Shown one piece after another: positions 1 through 11,164 of a DNA stretch of 64,000 nucleotides (positions are counted from its first letter, which is position 1; each line of letters begins with the position of its first letter). The notes below the pieces were generated by a model that was given only the letters and a program-made list of their open reading frames with translations, was not told where the DNA came from and made no database searches. The stretch comes from Hofstenia miamia (lineage: Eukaryota > Xenacoelomorpha > Acoela), in assembly GCA_004352715.1 (NCBI GenBank), contig SCFE01000002.1:3596269-3660268 (forward strand), given 5' to 3'. Position numbers and translations under genes: made by a program.

Positions 1-59
1 ATCTGAATAGGTTTGAAATCCCTAGAATAAATCGTTTTAAATTTAGAAAGCCTAACTTG

Positions 60-150
60 AATCAATCGTACTAATATAAATACAGAGGGCACGATCACTG
101 AAGGATTCAAAATTAAAAGTTTTTTTATAGTTTCCAATTTAGATAAAAAT
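60..150 (-). mobile_element. LINE endonuclease-end relic
   Basis: The minus strand reads FESFSDRALCIYIS, closely matching FESFSDHALFAYIS in the better-preserved LINE at about 7.2 kb. This stretch lies at the end of the endonuclease-like domain of CR1/L2-type non-LTR retrotransposons. Only some 15 residues are recognisable, so this is a short fragment of the same family. Confidence 0.4.
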
Positions 151-1245
151 AATAAATTAATGTCGTTTTTCGAGTGGAAGTTTGAGTGTTGATTATTTTT
201 AAATTATAAATAGCGCATAATTTTTTCAATGATTTTTTTCATAAGAATTGAAATAGTTGATGGTAAAGTCACCTAATATGTTTAGTGAATAGTTATAGCT
301 AGGAATATCTGAAATTAGTAGAAAGGTCTTTTATGGTCATAACAACATATTTTGCTGATTTTGAAACTGTATAGTGGTAGAGTATGTAATGATTTTCTGT
401 ATGGTACACATTTCTACCATTATCCTTTAATGGGTATTTCAAGAATATGTATAGGTTATTTCTGCAAATGGTTCTATGCAACATATTAATCCTACACCAT
501 ATTCTTGATTGTATCACATGATAAAATTAAGTATAATAAAAAACGTTTACATGCTCTAAGCCTAGCTAGCAATTCAGAATGCTAAGTAGACTTACACAGT
601 ATTTTGAATGGCTAAGTTAGGCCTACTTGCATTTGCATTACTTTGAACAAGATGAGTAGTCAGAAGATTGGTTGGGTTGAGTGTGTTTATGCTAAAACTG
701 CAGAATTTATGTTAGCATCAGCTCTGCTATGTGCAATTTTAGACAATTCTTTGTGTTCTGCTATTAGTGGTTCTGCAAATCACTAGCCTATATCAATAAG
801 TATCATGTTTATCAGTTTATCACCAGTCCCAATCTGACAGAACGTACTGTACAGGTTACTTTAGTCTATGTCTTCAAGTTTGAAATGATGCAGTTATATT
901 GCCACTGCTTTACGGCTGTACTTGGATATGCATTCTCTATCCTGGAGTGGTACAGACTAAGTTGTCTGTGACACAAAACTAGAACATCTGGGCTACACAG
1001 TTCGGAAATAAAACTTTTCACAATAAAATTAAATTCATTCATTCATTTTGGCAAGCAACACATTTTGAATCTGCTAATGTGTTGTAAAAGGCCTCTTTGA
1101 AATGAAACAAAAAATTACATTCCATAACATAGTTTTGTAAAGTCACAATGACGTAAAATTTGAATAATTTAATAACATATTTTTGTAGAAACTGAATTTT
1201 GTATTATTTGAAAGTAATTTATATTGCATTTACTATATTTCAATT
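151..1245. other. No gene recognised
   Basis: AT-rich sequence with short spurious ORFs only. I see no splice-framed coding stretch, RNA gene or clear transposon terminus. A short ATTC run lies near 1033-1047. Confidence 0.4.
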
Positions 1246-2960
1246 ATGTCAAACAAAAAAAGATTGTTTGAACTAAATGACTTGGAAGTCAATCAAATTT
1301 TGTTCTGTGATGATAGCAACACAGAAGAAATTCTTCCTATGGATGAAGAAGATGTCTCGTTTTTAGAGAGAGATTTTGAAGTGTTGCAGCTGACACCTTT
1401 CACTGGAGATCAATGGAAGTAATCGTTGAGTCATCCTCCTCCTCAACTGAGTTGAGTAAAGAAAACGAATTGGAAGCAACTGATGCTCCATCCACCTCAC
1501 AAGAATCAGCTGCCACATCTTTGTCTTGTACTGACACTGACACAATATTTGAATGGAGAAAAGCTACTAAAACCAAACTGAAACCAATTGCATCAAAAAC
1601 CGAAAAATTTCAAAACGCTGACTTTGAATTTGGGAAAGTTAATCTTATTTTCGAAAAAGACACTACACCACATTATGTCTTTGAAATTTTAAATGCTTTT
1701 GATGATTTTATCACAAATATTGTTATACCACAAACTATGTTGTACTATCAGCACAAGTCTGGAAGAAATGAAGGCATTTTTGGAGTTCAAATTTTGATGG
1801 GCATTGTCAAGCTTCCTTGTATCCGTGATTACTGGTCCAGTGATTTTGATTATGGCATCCCTTACATTGCTAAGGTAATGCCACTCAAACAAACGGAGGA
1901 ATTACGAGCATATTTGCATTTCAACAACAATGAACTAATGAAACCAAGAGATGACCTTGACCACGATCGAGCTTTTAAAATTAGACCCGTGTTGAGTCAT
2001 TTCAGAAAGCGCTTTATCAATGCAATGTCTCCGATTGAAATTCAAGCCATTGATGAACCATGATTAAGTTTAAAGGACACAATATTTTGAAGCAATATGT
2101 GAAAGGAAAACCTATTCAATGGGGATTAAAACTGTGGTGTCGGTGTGACTCTGCTACTGGCTAATTATTCCAGTTTGACCTCTACACTGGAAAAAAGACA
2201 GGGCATGTAGAACATGGGTTGCGAGAAGGTGTAGTACTTACTCTTACTGAGCCATTGAAGTACAACCTTCTTCAAAATGGTGTTTTGAGTGCTGGCACAG
2301 TTCGTAGCAATAGAAAAAATGTTCCAGACAAAAAAAATTGCCTGAAGACACCTCTATGGAAAGAGATGATATGATATGATTGACCAGCAGTGATGTCATA
2401 TTTACAAAATGGATGGACAACAAAGCTGTCAACATGCTCTCGAATTTTCTGGGGTCTCATCCGATAACAAAAACACACCGGAAATCAAAAAGAGAAACCG
2501 AAAAGAAATCTGCCCAGCTGTTGTCCATCAATACAATAAGCACATGGGTGGCGTTGACCTCATGGATCAGAGGAAAGTGACCTACCAATTCGACAATAGA
2601 ATAGTAAACGATATGGTGAACGTGGCCATTTTAAATGCAAAATTTATTTACAACAAAGTGTGCTTGCCTGCCAATCGATTAGAACCAAAAACCTATAGAT
2701 GGATAGTTGCTAGAGCACTGATTAGAAGCTTTTCTAACCGAAAGCGTTTTTTGCCTACAAGTTCATTTGAGAAGGTTGATAAAAGAAGAAGGCTTCTGCA
2801 AGAGAATAAGGGTGATGGAAACCATACCATTCGCAAAACAGAACCAACAATATGTGTGTACAATGCAACGTACATCTTTGTTATGTCAGCGGACGAGATT
2901 GTTTTGCGGTTTATCGTTGCTGAATATTGTTTTGTGTACTCTAATTTTTTGTAGTTTTTT
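1246..2960 (+). mobile_element. piggyBac-like transposase, decayed copy
   Basis: Relic of a piggyBac-superfamily transposase, a nuclear DDD enzyme that cuts and pastes DNA at TTAA. The reading starts at ATG 1246 (MSNKKRLFELND), shifts frame near 1420, runs as 1413-2063, and shifts again right after IDEP so that it continues MIKFKGHNILKQY, the region of the first catalytic Asp. A stop at 2162 follows GLKLWCRCDSATG. Next come FDLYTGKK and LTEPL, then directly LLQNGVLSAGTVRSNRK. The family's intervening DNFFTS-type segment with the second Asp is missing. The third catalytic region WMDNKAVNMLSNF (about 2410-2450) is in one frame, and the C-terminal part with YNKHMGGVDLMDQR (about 2536-2577) is in another. 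With at least three frameshifts and one deleted catalytic residue it cannot be active. Terminal repeats were not found with confidence. Confidence 0.88.
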
Positions 2961-3483
2961 GTAGTTTTTTGTACAAATTTGTGATAAACAACTTGCAAAT
3001 GAAACAAAGTCTTGTCTTATAAGTAATTTGAGCTATAAAACTAAGTAGCATTTTATATTGTATAAGTTTAGTTTGATATGGTTTCAGGGCAGGTAAGATG
3101 ATGTGCATTCAAAGAAATCAACAAATCATTATAAATTTTTAGATTTCAGATGTGCGTGACTGAAAATCGAGTCCAACGTGCAACTTTTAAAGTGATGCAG
3201 GAATGTCACGCCAACGTGTAAAATCCTTTTGACAAAAGTACCTATAATGATGATCAGTATTTTAGTGATTGAGGAAAGTTTAATAAACTGACAGTTAACA
3301 CAATGGTAATGTGAAATTTCATTTGAGGGATAATGGTACACATATGTACCATACAAAAATACATAAAACAAACAAAAAATTTTAATATTTTTTGTTATTT
3401 TTGGTTTAACGAAACTTTCAAGAGTTGAAAATAACAGATGTGAAAAAAATATTTTCTGCACAAAAGTTATATCCCTTAAAGGG
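2961..3483. other. No gene recognised
   Basis: AT-rich sequence between the piggyBac relic and a LINE 5' fragment. It contains repeats of TTTTTTGTAG at 2945-2972. The low end may be decayed LINE endonuclease sequence, but I cannot show it. Confidence 0.3.
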
Positions 3484-3714
3484 TTAGCCAAGTTCTGTAA
3501 TCGAAAAAATTGAGTTTGAGCCAAATTGAGTTGCAATTTTAAGAAAATGATTTCTATTTGAATTCAGACTTCTGGCGTTTAGATAAATATATTTAAAATT
3601 ATTTTTATAACGATTTTGTAAATTCTGAAGATTGCATTCATCCAAAATTGGGCCAGAATTTAATTCTACATCCCCTGCTATGATAATTAAATTTTTAAAA
3701 AAATAGACATGCAT
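3484..3714 (-). mobile_element. LINE ORF2 N-terminus with 2A-like motif
   Basis: A 76-codon reading beginning at ATG 3714. An initial hydrophobic stretch FFKNLIIIAG runs straight into GDVELNSGP, followed by KYIYLNARSLNSNRNHFLK and SIFSITE. The second part matches the start of the apurinic endonuclease domain in CR1/L2-type LINEs (typical lNaRSl ... itE). The first part matches the 2A-like ribosome-skipping motif known at this place in several animal non-LTR elements, where the consensus ends NPGP. Here the Pro before Gly is Ser, so skipping would be expected to fail. The ORF breaks off at 3484, before catalytic endonuclease residues. It lies downstream of the ORF1 relic at 3936-4495 on the same strand, the usual LINE order. 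Confidence 0.7.
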
Positions 3715-3935
3715 AAAAGTAAGAAGCAGTTGCTAAATTTTTGTGTTAATAATGGATTTTATTTGTGTGTGTGTGTGCGTGGTTGTCTCATGTGTATATA
3801 ATATAATTTTACATTTTATGTAGCAATACAAATATAAACAATACGTTCCAAAAGATTACCTTGCTTATTGAAATAGGGGACGACGTAGTGTGTTTGCAGT
3901 AGAATATGGCGTGTGTTGTAGGATACTACTTAAGC

Positions 3936-4495
3936 TTAGGAAATTGTGGGTTGACGCAAGGAGCCATATCGATTTGGTACAGTTGAAAGAGCGTAAAAAG
4001 TTCCTTCGATTATGGAAGAAGACAGGTAGATGTCATTATAAGCAAGAAGAATGGAATTTATAGAGCGTGGCAAAAGAAGAAAATGATCAAAGACTGGAAT
4101 GACGCTAAGACGACGCTGAGAGAAGCTTCTTATGATTTCATTGCAGTGCTTAATTCCGAAGTTCTTTGAGAGATTATAATCAGCACATACAGGGGTGATT
4201 TCGAAGTAGTAGATGTGGTGAGGTGTGAATTTATTCTTGCCTTCTACGATGACGTTGTGTAACTTTGAGCGGAACGTGTAGGAATTGGAATTGAGCGCAT
4301 GGATTAGAACAGTGATAAACATCAGAGTGTAGATGTGTGTACTTTGTATTGCGCGATTTTTGGGTTAGTGCTGCGGTGCTACTTCCTTGGTACGAATGAA
4401 TGGCTGTGATTTGATCTTGAAGACGACGACGTGTACGAACTTTTTTGAGGATGCTGCTTCCAATGATGAGTGCGGTTGTTCCTGTTTTGATTTTT
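3936..4495 (-). mobile_element. LINE ORF1 relic, SGNH/esterase-like
   Basis: Two overlapping frames on the minus strand, joined by a frameshift near 4325. The first reads KTGTTALIIGSSILKKVRTR, resembling the first block of SGNH/GDSL-type hydrolases (hydrophobic-G-[DN]S) often carried by ORF1 of CR1/L2-type LINEs. Here the residue before the Ser is Ser rather than Asp. The second frame carries FEITPVCADYNLS, RLSVIPVFDHFLLL and YNDIYLSSSIIEGT, which fits the C-terminal catalytic block where a Asp-x-x-His pair is usual; here the His position reads Tyr. The assignment rests on these patterns and on position just ahead of an ORF2 start. The changed residues and the frameshift imply a dead copy. 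Confidence 0.55.
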
Positions 4496-4499
4496 TATG

Positions 4500-4862
4500 G
4501 GTGGCTTGACGTTTGATTTTGTTTGCTTTAGCGATGCAAGCAATATTCTGAGAACAGAAAAGAGTGAGGGCGTTGAAAGAGCATTTGGTGGACTGACGAT
4601 GATTTCCTTTTGAGGCGGTATGGGTTGAGTGAGGGAATTTTCATGTGTTTTTTCGACGTTTTCATGTGTGGATAGTAAAGATTTGAAAAGAAAAAGAATA
4701 GCTTCGGCGACGTTTTTTTATTTAGGCCTGCGAATATTTGATGTAGCGGTATTTTCTTTTTGTTTTTTTATCAAAACGCTAGCCACATACATTGAGGGTT
4801 GCCGCGGCAGGAAACAGGGAGCTGCGCATCGCTTCTGAGAGAGCGGGGAAAACCCGACCGTT
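4500..4862 (-). mobile_element. Probable LINE 5' untranslated region
   Basis: Lies immediately 5' of the ORF1 relic on the minus strand. It is clearly richer in G+C at its outer end (4796-4862: CCGCGGCAGG, GAGAGCGGGG and similar) than the surrounding AT-rich DNA, as LINE 5' promoters often are. It stops within about 20 bases of the 3' end of another LINE copy at 4884. Confidence 0.4.
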
Positions 4863-4883
4863 CTTAGCAAGAGCTCATAATAA

Positions 4884-7500
4884 CAATAATAATAAGAGTC
4901 AAAGCAATATATTTGCCAAAAAGCTACAGGTAAAATTAAGTATAAACAAATAAAGCTACAAAACTAATAAACACAATATATAATAATAATAAAAATCAAT
5001 GTTTGTGTGAATGCTTGTGTAGGTGTTCAATATTGTACGTATGTCTCGAATGCATAAAGTGTGTTGCTGTCTCCTAGTGTACATTGTTTTACTAGCAGTA
5101 ATTTCTGTATTTTTTTCTACTCGCGTTTCATAATCTAAATTATTCCACAATTTTATTGATAGGTGATGAAAGCCATTAGAATCTTTAACCAAACCCAAAA
5201 ATTTTTGCGAGCGTTCATTCAATTTAATATAGTCATTAAGGAAAAGGAAAGATGTTTTTAGACATTTGAATTTAAGATAGCATATACATATGAATTTGAT
5301 AGAACGGAGATAATATTTTATATTTATTACGATACACTGATGCTTCGTCATGCTTTTGTGCAAAATTTAGGGTTTTTATACACCAATTAAATGTCTTTGA
5401 TAGAAGCATACGTGTTTCGAATTTAGGTTAGTTAAAAGAAGGGAACAGTATTGAAAATGATACAAACAGAAAGAATGTATTAGTTGTTTATGATAATTGC
5501 TTGATATTACATTGCGTAAGTGATAAAGATATCTAATGCCTGCAGTCATTTTTTGAATCTTATTCAGTAGAATTTTTTCAAATATAAATTCATTATCTAA
5601 ATAGCTGACTGACTCACTTTGCTTTATTGGCTCATTATTTTTCTTCAGTTCTATATTACTTATTAAGTTTCTTTGTGCCTTCGGTGAGAAAATTATAAAT
5701 TGTGTTTTTTCAATATTTAGTTTTAGTTGATTGTTTGTAAAATAATTGTTTAATTTTTTACATCTGTTTGGAGGTTTTTGTACCATCGAAAGCATTTTTT
5801 GCGGTACTAATTAGGCATGTGTCGTCGGTATATTTGTAAATGTTTAACATTTATTATATTATATAATTATATCATTTACATAAATTGCAAATAAAATAGG
5901 GCCAAGTACAGTACGTTGGGTACCCCACGGTAAGTCGTAATATAGTTTGATTTCTTACTGTTTAGCTTTACAAGCTGTTGTCTGTTTTCTAAGAAGTTCA
6001 TGATTAAATTAATTTATGAGCTTATCTTGCAAAATATCAAAATTCATGGAATTGAAAGCCTTACTTAATTCTAATAGTGCGACAACATTGCTTTTATTAT
6101 GAGATATATTAGACTTTATTTGTTGAGTAATAGATAGAATTGCGTCTTGGGTGTGACGGCCAATGTGAAAACCAAATTGCTTATACGATAGAATGTTTTC
6201 AGATTTTAGGAATGCGTTTATTTGAACATACAACAGTTTTTCAAAACGTTTGCTGAAAGGATGTGTAATACAAATGGGTCTATAATTTTTTGCGTTTAGG
6301 TTGTCACCTTTTTTATATATAGGAGTTATATCCGATTTTTTTAGTAAGTCTGAAATTTCACAATCAATAATACATTGATTAAATGCGATCAGTAACTGTT
6401 CTGCAAAAATATGAAAAAACCGTTTAACAATACAAAATGGAGATAATAAGAAGCGATTGATTTGCTTGTTGGTATCAAGTTTCTTAAGAATGTTTTCTTA
6501 TTCATTAATTGAGGCAAGTCTAAAGGAAAACTGTTCTGATTGTTTGAGATTTCCAGAATTTTGTTTTTTCTTATAGGATGGAAAATTGAAATTTCCATGT
6601 TTTTTGAATGTTGAAATTAAATAATTTAGTATTTGAGTTTTGTCGGTTACAGTCGTATTATTGATGTTTAATTCATTTATTTCGGATCAAAGACCTTTAA
6701 ATTTTCTAATAAATTTATGGACGTATCGCCATTTTTTTCGAGGAGAATTTAATTAAAGAATTTTTGCCGAGCTTTAGTTAAATTTTTTGTTCTTAATTGC
6801 TTAATTACTTTCTTTGATCTTTCGTAATTGGTCCAATTAGTCTTTTTCGGCTCGGATTTTGGAAGATCAAATAATTCTCGTCTAATTGGTATTAGTTCGC
6901 GGACTTGATTATCGTCGGTGTTTGAAAAAGGAAATTTAATTACTTTAATCTTAACCCGACGCTTCTTAATTGGGGCAACAGTGTTTAATGCTTTGTAGAT
7001 TTCTTTTGCAATGTAATTAATCATTTAAGGTCCAGAATTTAATATATAAATATAGTTAAATGGGGTGTTTTTTAAGGCCTTTTCCATTTTTTCATCTGAG
7101 TACGATAAATAGTCCCTTGCATATATGAATTTAAATTGCTTGTTTTTAATAGTTTTGTTACTAATATATGCAAACAGTGCATGATCACTAAATGATTCAA
7201 ACATTACGGATTTGAAGGAATCATCAGAATTAGTAAAGAAGTTAATCAATTAAATTGTTCATGCGAGTTGGACAAACCGTATTTACACAATGAGGGTTAC
7301 AAGTAGCACACAATTCATTTATAGAATTTCGTTCATAAGAGTTAAAGTAATAATAATATTATTCATTGACTTTATTATTTAGATATTCGACAAGATAATT
7401 TTTATTTGGATTATAAGTTACGTTTATCAATTCTTTTTGGAAACAGTTCTCTATTGATTTTATTTCTATCCACAGCAATTAAAATATTTCATGATTAATT
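4884..7500 (-). mobile_element. CR1/L2-like LINE, endonuclease to 3' end, decayed
   Basis: Non-LTR retrotransposon ORF2 in many broken frames. In minus-strand order: end of the endonuclease region (NVTYNPNKNYLVEYLNNKVN, then FESFSDHALFAYIS near 7.18 kb); linker with basic stretches (6749-7024); reverse transcriptase blocks SYKQFGFHIGRHTQDAIL and VVALLELSKAFNSMNFDIL (6009-6233), RTVLGPILFAIYVNDI (about 5.9 kb), and the catalytic box as YTDD (about 5.82 kb, family usual YADD/FADD); then LKLNIEKTQFIIFSPKA and MTAGIRYLYHLRNV (5376-5795). The 3' end is an AT-rich tail ending GCTTTGACTCTTATTATTAT (near 4886-4905), which matches the 3' end of the copy at 22432-23500. All frames are interrupted, so it is dead. 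It lies in the region beyond the last KIF21 exon seen. Confidence 0.82.
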
Positions 7501-8053
7501 TCATATTCAGATTTACTATGATATGGTCCGCTCTGTACTTTGGAAAATTAAAAATATCGTATAGAAGGGACAATATAAATAATTTTCTATGGTACAGAGC
7601 TGGTTTTTCTCCATGAATATCTACAAAATGAGGCCGAAACTCAAGTATACTAATAAACAGTCATTTTTATTACGAAATGAAATTTCTCTTTAGAATGTGT
7701 ACAGTGCGAACCCAAGAATTACGGAAAATCTGTAAAGCAAAGGAGGATTTAATAATTACAGACACGTACAAGTGCAAAAAAATAATGATAAATATACTTT
7801 ACTAAACTGAATATGTAAATGAAACAAATCTTTTACAGCATAACTACATGTCATAGTCTGACTCAATAATTCAAAAACAGCATAACTAAATGTTTCCTAG
7901 ATTGTTGCATCAAATTGCAATAGAATTTAACTTGCAAGCAATGAAAAAACCTAGCAGTTTGTTCTGTGTTCTAGATAAATGAATCATGTTAATCTTAATT
8001 TAACTCCTCGAATTTCATTTTAACCCTAAACGCACCGAGGGAGTATATAACTT
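7501..8053. other. No gene recognised
   Basis: AT-rich. The high-coordinate side of the LINE fades out here and no further motif can be placed. Confidence 0.35.
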
Positions 8054-9463
8054 TGCTTAAAATTATTTTTTAAGCTGATTTTTTCTGAGTTTTTTCAAAA
8101 ACTATTTGGGAGCAAGATAAAGTTAAAGCGGAATAATTTTTTTTTGATTAGAGCCTGTGTCAAAGGAGGTCTGAAAAAACTCATTTGAGCAAAAAATTCA
8201 AAAGCTCCAAATCAGTAATGAAGAAGTATGATTTCCCACTGTCAGACACGGCGTGCCTTGTTCGCGCCTGAAAAAAATTTAGAGTCATAACAGGACCAGT
8301 CTTAGATTTCAATTGGATATAATTATATGGGTGTCTAGAAGTTAATTAACGGTAATCTTAAAATCTTTCATCGACGTCTTTTTTCTCTAGGGCAAAAAGT
8401 AAAAGGCGCCCTACATTCTATTTATGGTTAGTGACAAAAAAACAATTTACGGAGACTAATGTGAATTCGATTATCATAGATCATCAATTTCCTTACACAT
8501 AATTTTACAGTTTCCTGTTTGATTGTAATAGTCGCTACTAGAGACCACATAATACGAGATAACAATAGACAATCAGAGAACGCATGAAGCTTGGTGCGAA
8601 ATGCGTAAAACACGATTCTCTAGCTAGCAGAGAAGAGATCAGACTACATCCTTTAAACATCATATGGGACCCCCATGAACCATTATGAATAATCTTTAGA
8701 AAAACAAATAATAATTTTTGGTATTTTCGCTCAACACTCCGAAAAATCAGTAATGAAAAATGTAAGATTGCATATTCGTAGGTCCTAGACGGCAAGGGAA
8801 TAGCAGATAATAGCAGACAGACGTTTTGAGATGGGAATCATCCCTGGTTTTCAAAGTCGTTCTTGCTAATTTGGTAATAAAGAAGTCCAGGGACTCTGAA
8901 ATTGTGAAGCTGTCTTTGAATGCCTACCGCCGAAAAATTTTATGTAATATGTTTCTCAAGATACACATGCTTGAATCATTTATTGATTTTTTCTCTGGTT
9001 GCCTCAGAGAAATCAGTGACGAACATTATAAATCTCAATGATTGAAATTTAGTTTCAACGTCGCTGGAGTTCTGCAATGCAGAATACTGTTTGCTGCTTC
9101 AACGAGAAGTTCCTGAAATTTGTTACAACAGAAAGTCACAGGGTAAATATTTCAAAAATTATAGGTATTTCGTTATAAATTATACATTTGTTATACAGTA
9201 TCATAAGATGTGAGAACTATTCAATACATTGCAGTTATTCATGTTTACCATTAGTTTACATTTGTATTATAACAATAAACAAAAAACTTTTGCATTATTT
9301 TACACTTGCCGGATTAATATATCTGTTTTTTAAATTAGATTGATGTGATACACAAAAACTGAACACGAAGACTTACCTTCAATGGAATAATCAAGTGCTT
9401 TGTCTTATCAACATTAAATATGGAATTGTGTTCATAGCAACAGTTCTGCACTCATTCCATCAA
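8054..9463. repeat. Local duplication, first copy
   Basis: Begins TTGCTTAAAATTATTTTTTA. 8054-8440 recurs almost exactly at 9465-9843, and 8812-9463 recurs at 10592-11255, each copy starting directly after a single-N join (9464, 10591). The intervening part differs: 8441-8811 here against 9844-10590 there. No coding sequence of its own is recognised. The pattern suggests two haplotypes laid end to end by the assembler. Confidence 0.8.
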
Positions 9464-9693
9464 NTTGCTTAAAATTATTTTTTAAGCTGATTTTTTCTGA
9501 GTTTTTTCAAAAACTATTTGGGAGCAAGATAAAGTTAAAGCGGAATAATTTTTTTTTGATTAGAGCCTGTGTCAAAGGAGGTCTGAAAAAACTCATTTGA
9601 GCAAAAAATTCAAAAGCTCCAAATCAGTAATGAAGAAGTATGATTTCCCACTGTCAGCACGGTGTGCCTGAAAAAAATTTAGTGTCATAACAG

Positions 9694-10040
9694 GACCCGT
9701 CTTAGATTTCAATTGGATATAATTATATGGGTGTCTAGAAGTTAATTAACGGTAATCTTAAAATCTTTCATCGACGTCTTTTTTCTCTAGGGCAAAAAAT
9801 CAAAATGGCGCCCTACATTCCATATATGGTAAGTGACAAAAATACTTTTTGAAAAGACCCGTCTAAGATTTCAATTGTATATATTAATATAGGTGTCTAG
9901 AAGTTAATTAACGCTAATTTTAAGATATTTCATCGACGTCTTTTTTCTCTAGAGCAAAAAATTAAAATGGCGCCCTACATTTCATATATGGTAAGTGACA
10001 AAAATACTTTTTGAAAAGACCCATCTAAGATTTAAATTGT
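9694..10040. repeat. Tandem repeat, 162-bp unit, about 2.1 copies
   Basis: Units begin at 9694, 9856 and 10018 with GACC(C)(G/A)TCTAAGATT-type sequence. They contain GTGTCTAGAAGTTAATTAAC, CATCGACGTCTTTTTTCTCT and AAATGGCGCCCTACATT. The spacing is exactly 162 bp twice. The duplicate region at about 8.3-8.44 kb has only one unit. Confidence 0.75.
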
Positions 10041-10142
10041 ATTTCAATTGTACTCAATTGGAAATGCAAAGAGTACCATAAAAAATAACTATTCAAAAAG
10101 TCATTTTACGTTAATGGAATCAACAGTTTATTCGTTTCAAAA

Positions 10143-10590
10143 TCACACGTGTTGTCCATTGTAGCATCTCACTGCCTGCAACAAGCGATTTCCGTATTCA
10201 GGGTTATTCAAACTGTTCACTTTGAATCTCTTCCATGTTTCATTGAAGTCGTGGTGTATTGACTCCGATGTCTGCTCTGACCACCTTCCGAGACCACTTT
10301 GACTGATTTCACAGAATTTTGGAACATGGCAAAAGATTATATGGAGTTTCGGGGTGACAGAAGCTCCAGGAAGTTCAATGTACTTCAATTTGAACATTTC
10401 CATGTCTTCTTTGTACGTCGATTCTAAGTAATAGCCAAAACACGAAGTGACCACTTTTTTGAATGCCCTGTATGCAGCAACAAAGGGCATGATGTTCACT
10501 GGACAAATGCTCGCCAAGATGTCCACCTTATTTAGTAGATTTTTGCAAGTGTTTCCCGTGAACGTTCCGCTGTGCATTCCTTCTCGATGG
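10143..10590 (-). mobile_element. Unclassified transposon-type ORF fragment
   Basis: About 150 uninterrupted codons on the minus strand, from HREGMHSGTFTGNTC near the N join at 10591 to the stop just below 10143. It contains ILASICPVNIMPFVAAY, ASVTPKLHIIFCHVPKFCEI, GLGRWSEQTSESIHHDF and YGNRLLQAVRCYNGQH. I recall this arrangement (PKLH..., then GLG.WSEQ..ES.H.DF..W) from repeated, transposon-associated proteins in several invertebrate genomes, but I cannot assign it to a superfamily. The 5' part is cut by the single-N join, so start and upstream domains are unknown. The uninterrupted frame and the composition with many Cys, His and Trp suggest a fairly recent insertion. Confidence 0.55.
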
Positions 10591-11164
10591 NAGCAGACAG
10601 ACGTTTTGAGATGGGAATAAACTCGATTCATGCCAGGCTTTCAAAGTCGTTCTTGCTAATTTGGGTATAAAGAAGTCCAGGGACTCTGAAACAATTGTGA
10701 AGCTGTCTGTGAATGCCTACCGAAAAATTTTATGTAATATGTTTCTCAAGATACACATGCTTGAATCATTTATTGATTTTTTCTCTGGTTGCCTCAGAGA
10801 AATCAGTGACGAACATTATAAATCTCAATGATTGAAATTTAGTTTCAACGTCGCTGGAGTTCTGCAATGCAGAATACTGTTTGCTGCTTCAACGAGAAGT
10901 TCCTGAAATTTGTTACAACAGAAAGTCAAGTGGTAAATATTTCAAAAATTATAGGTATTTCGTTATAAATTATACATTTGTTATACAGTATCATAAGATG
11001 TGAGAACTATTCAATACATTGCAGTTATTCATGTTTACCATTAGTTTACATTTGTATTATAACAATAAACAAAAAACTTTTGCATTATTTTACACTTGCC
11101 GGATTAATATATCTGTTTTTTAAATTAGATTGATGTGATACACAAAAACTGAACACGAAGACTT

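Noticed and set aside
1246-2960. Domesticated piggyBac (PGBD-like) host gene
   Set aside because: Several frameshifts, an internal stop and loss of the second catalytic Asp segment, with no splice sites that would repair the frame.
9694-10040. CRISPR-like array
   Set aside because: Only two full units of 162 bp with no spacer structure, in a clearly eukaryotic genome.
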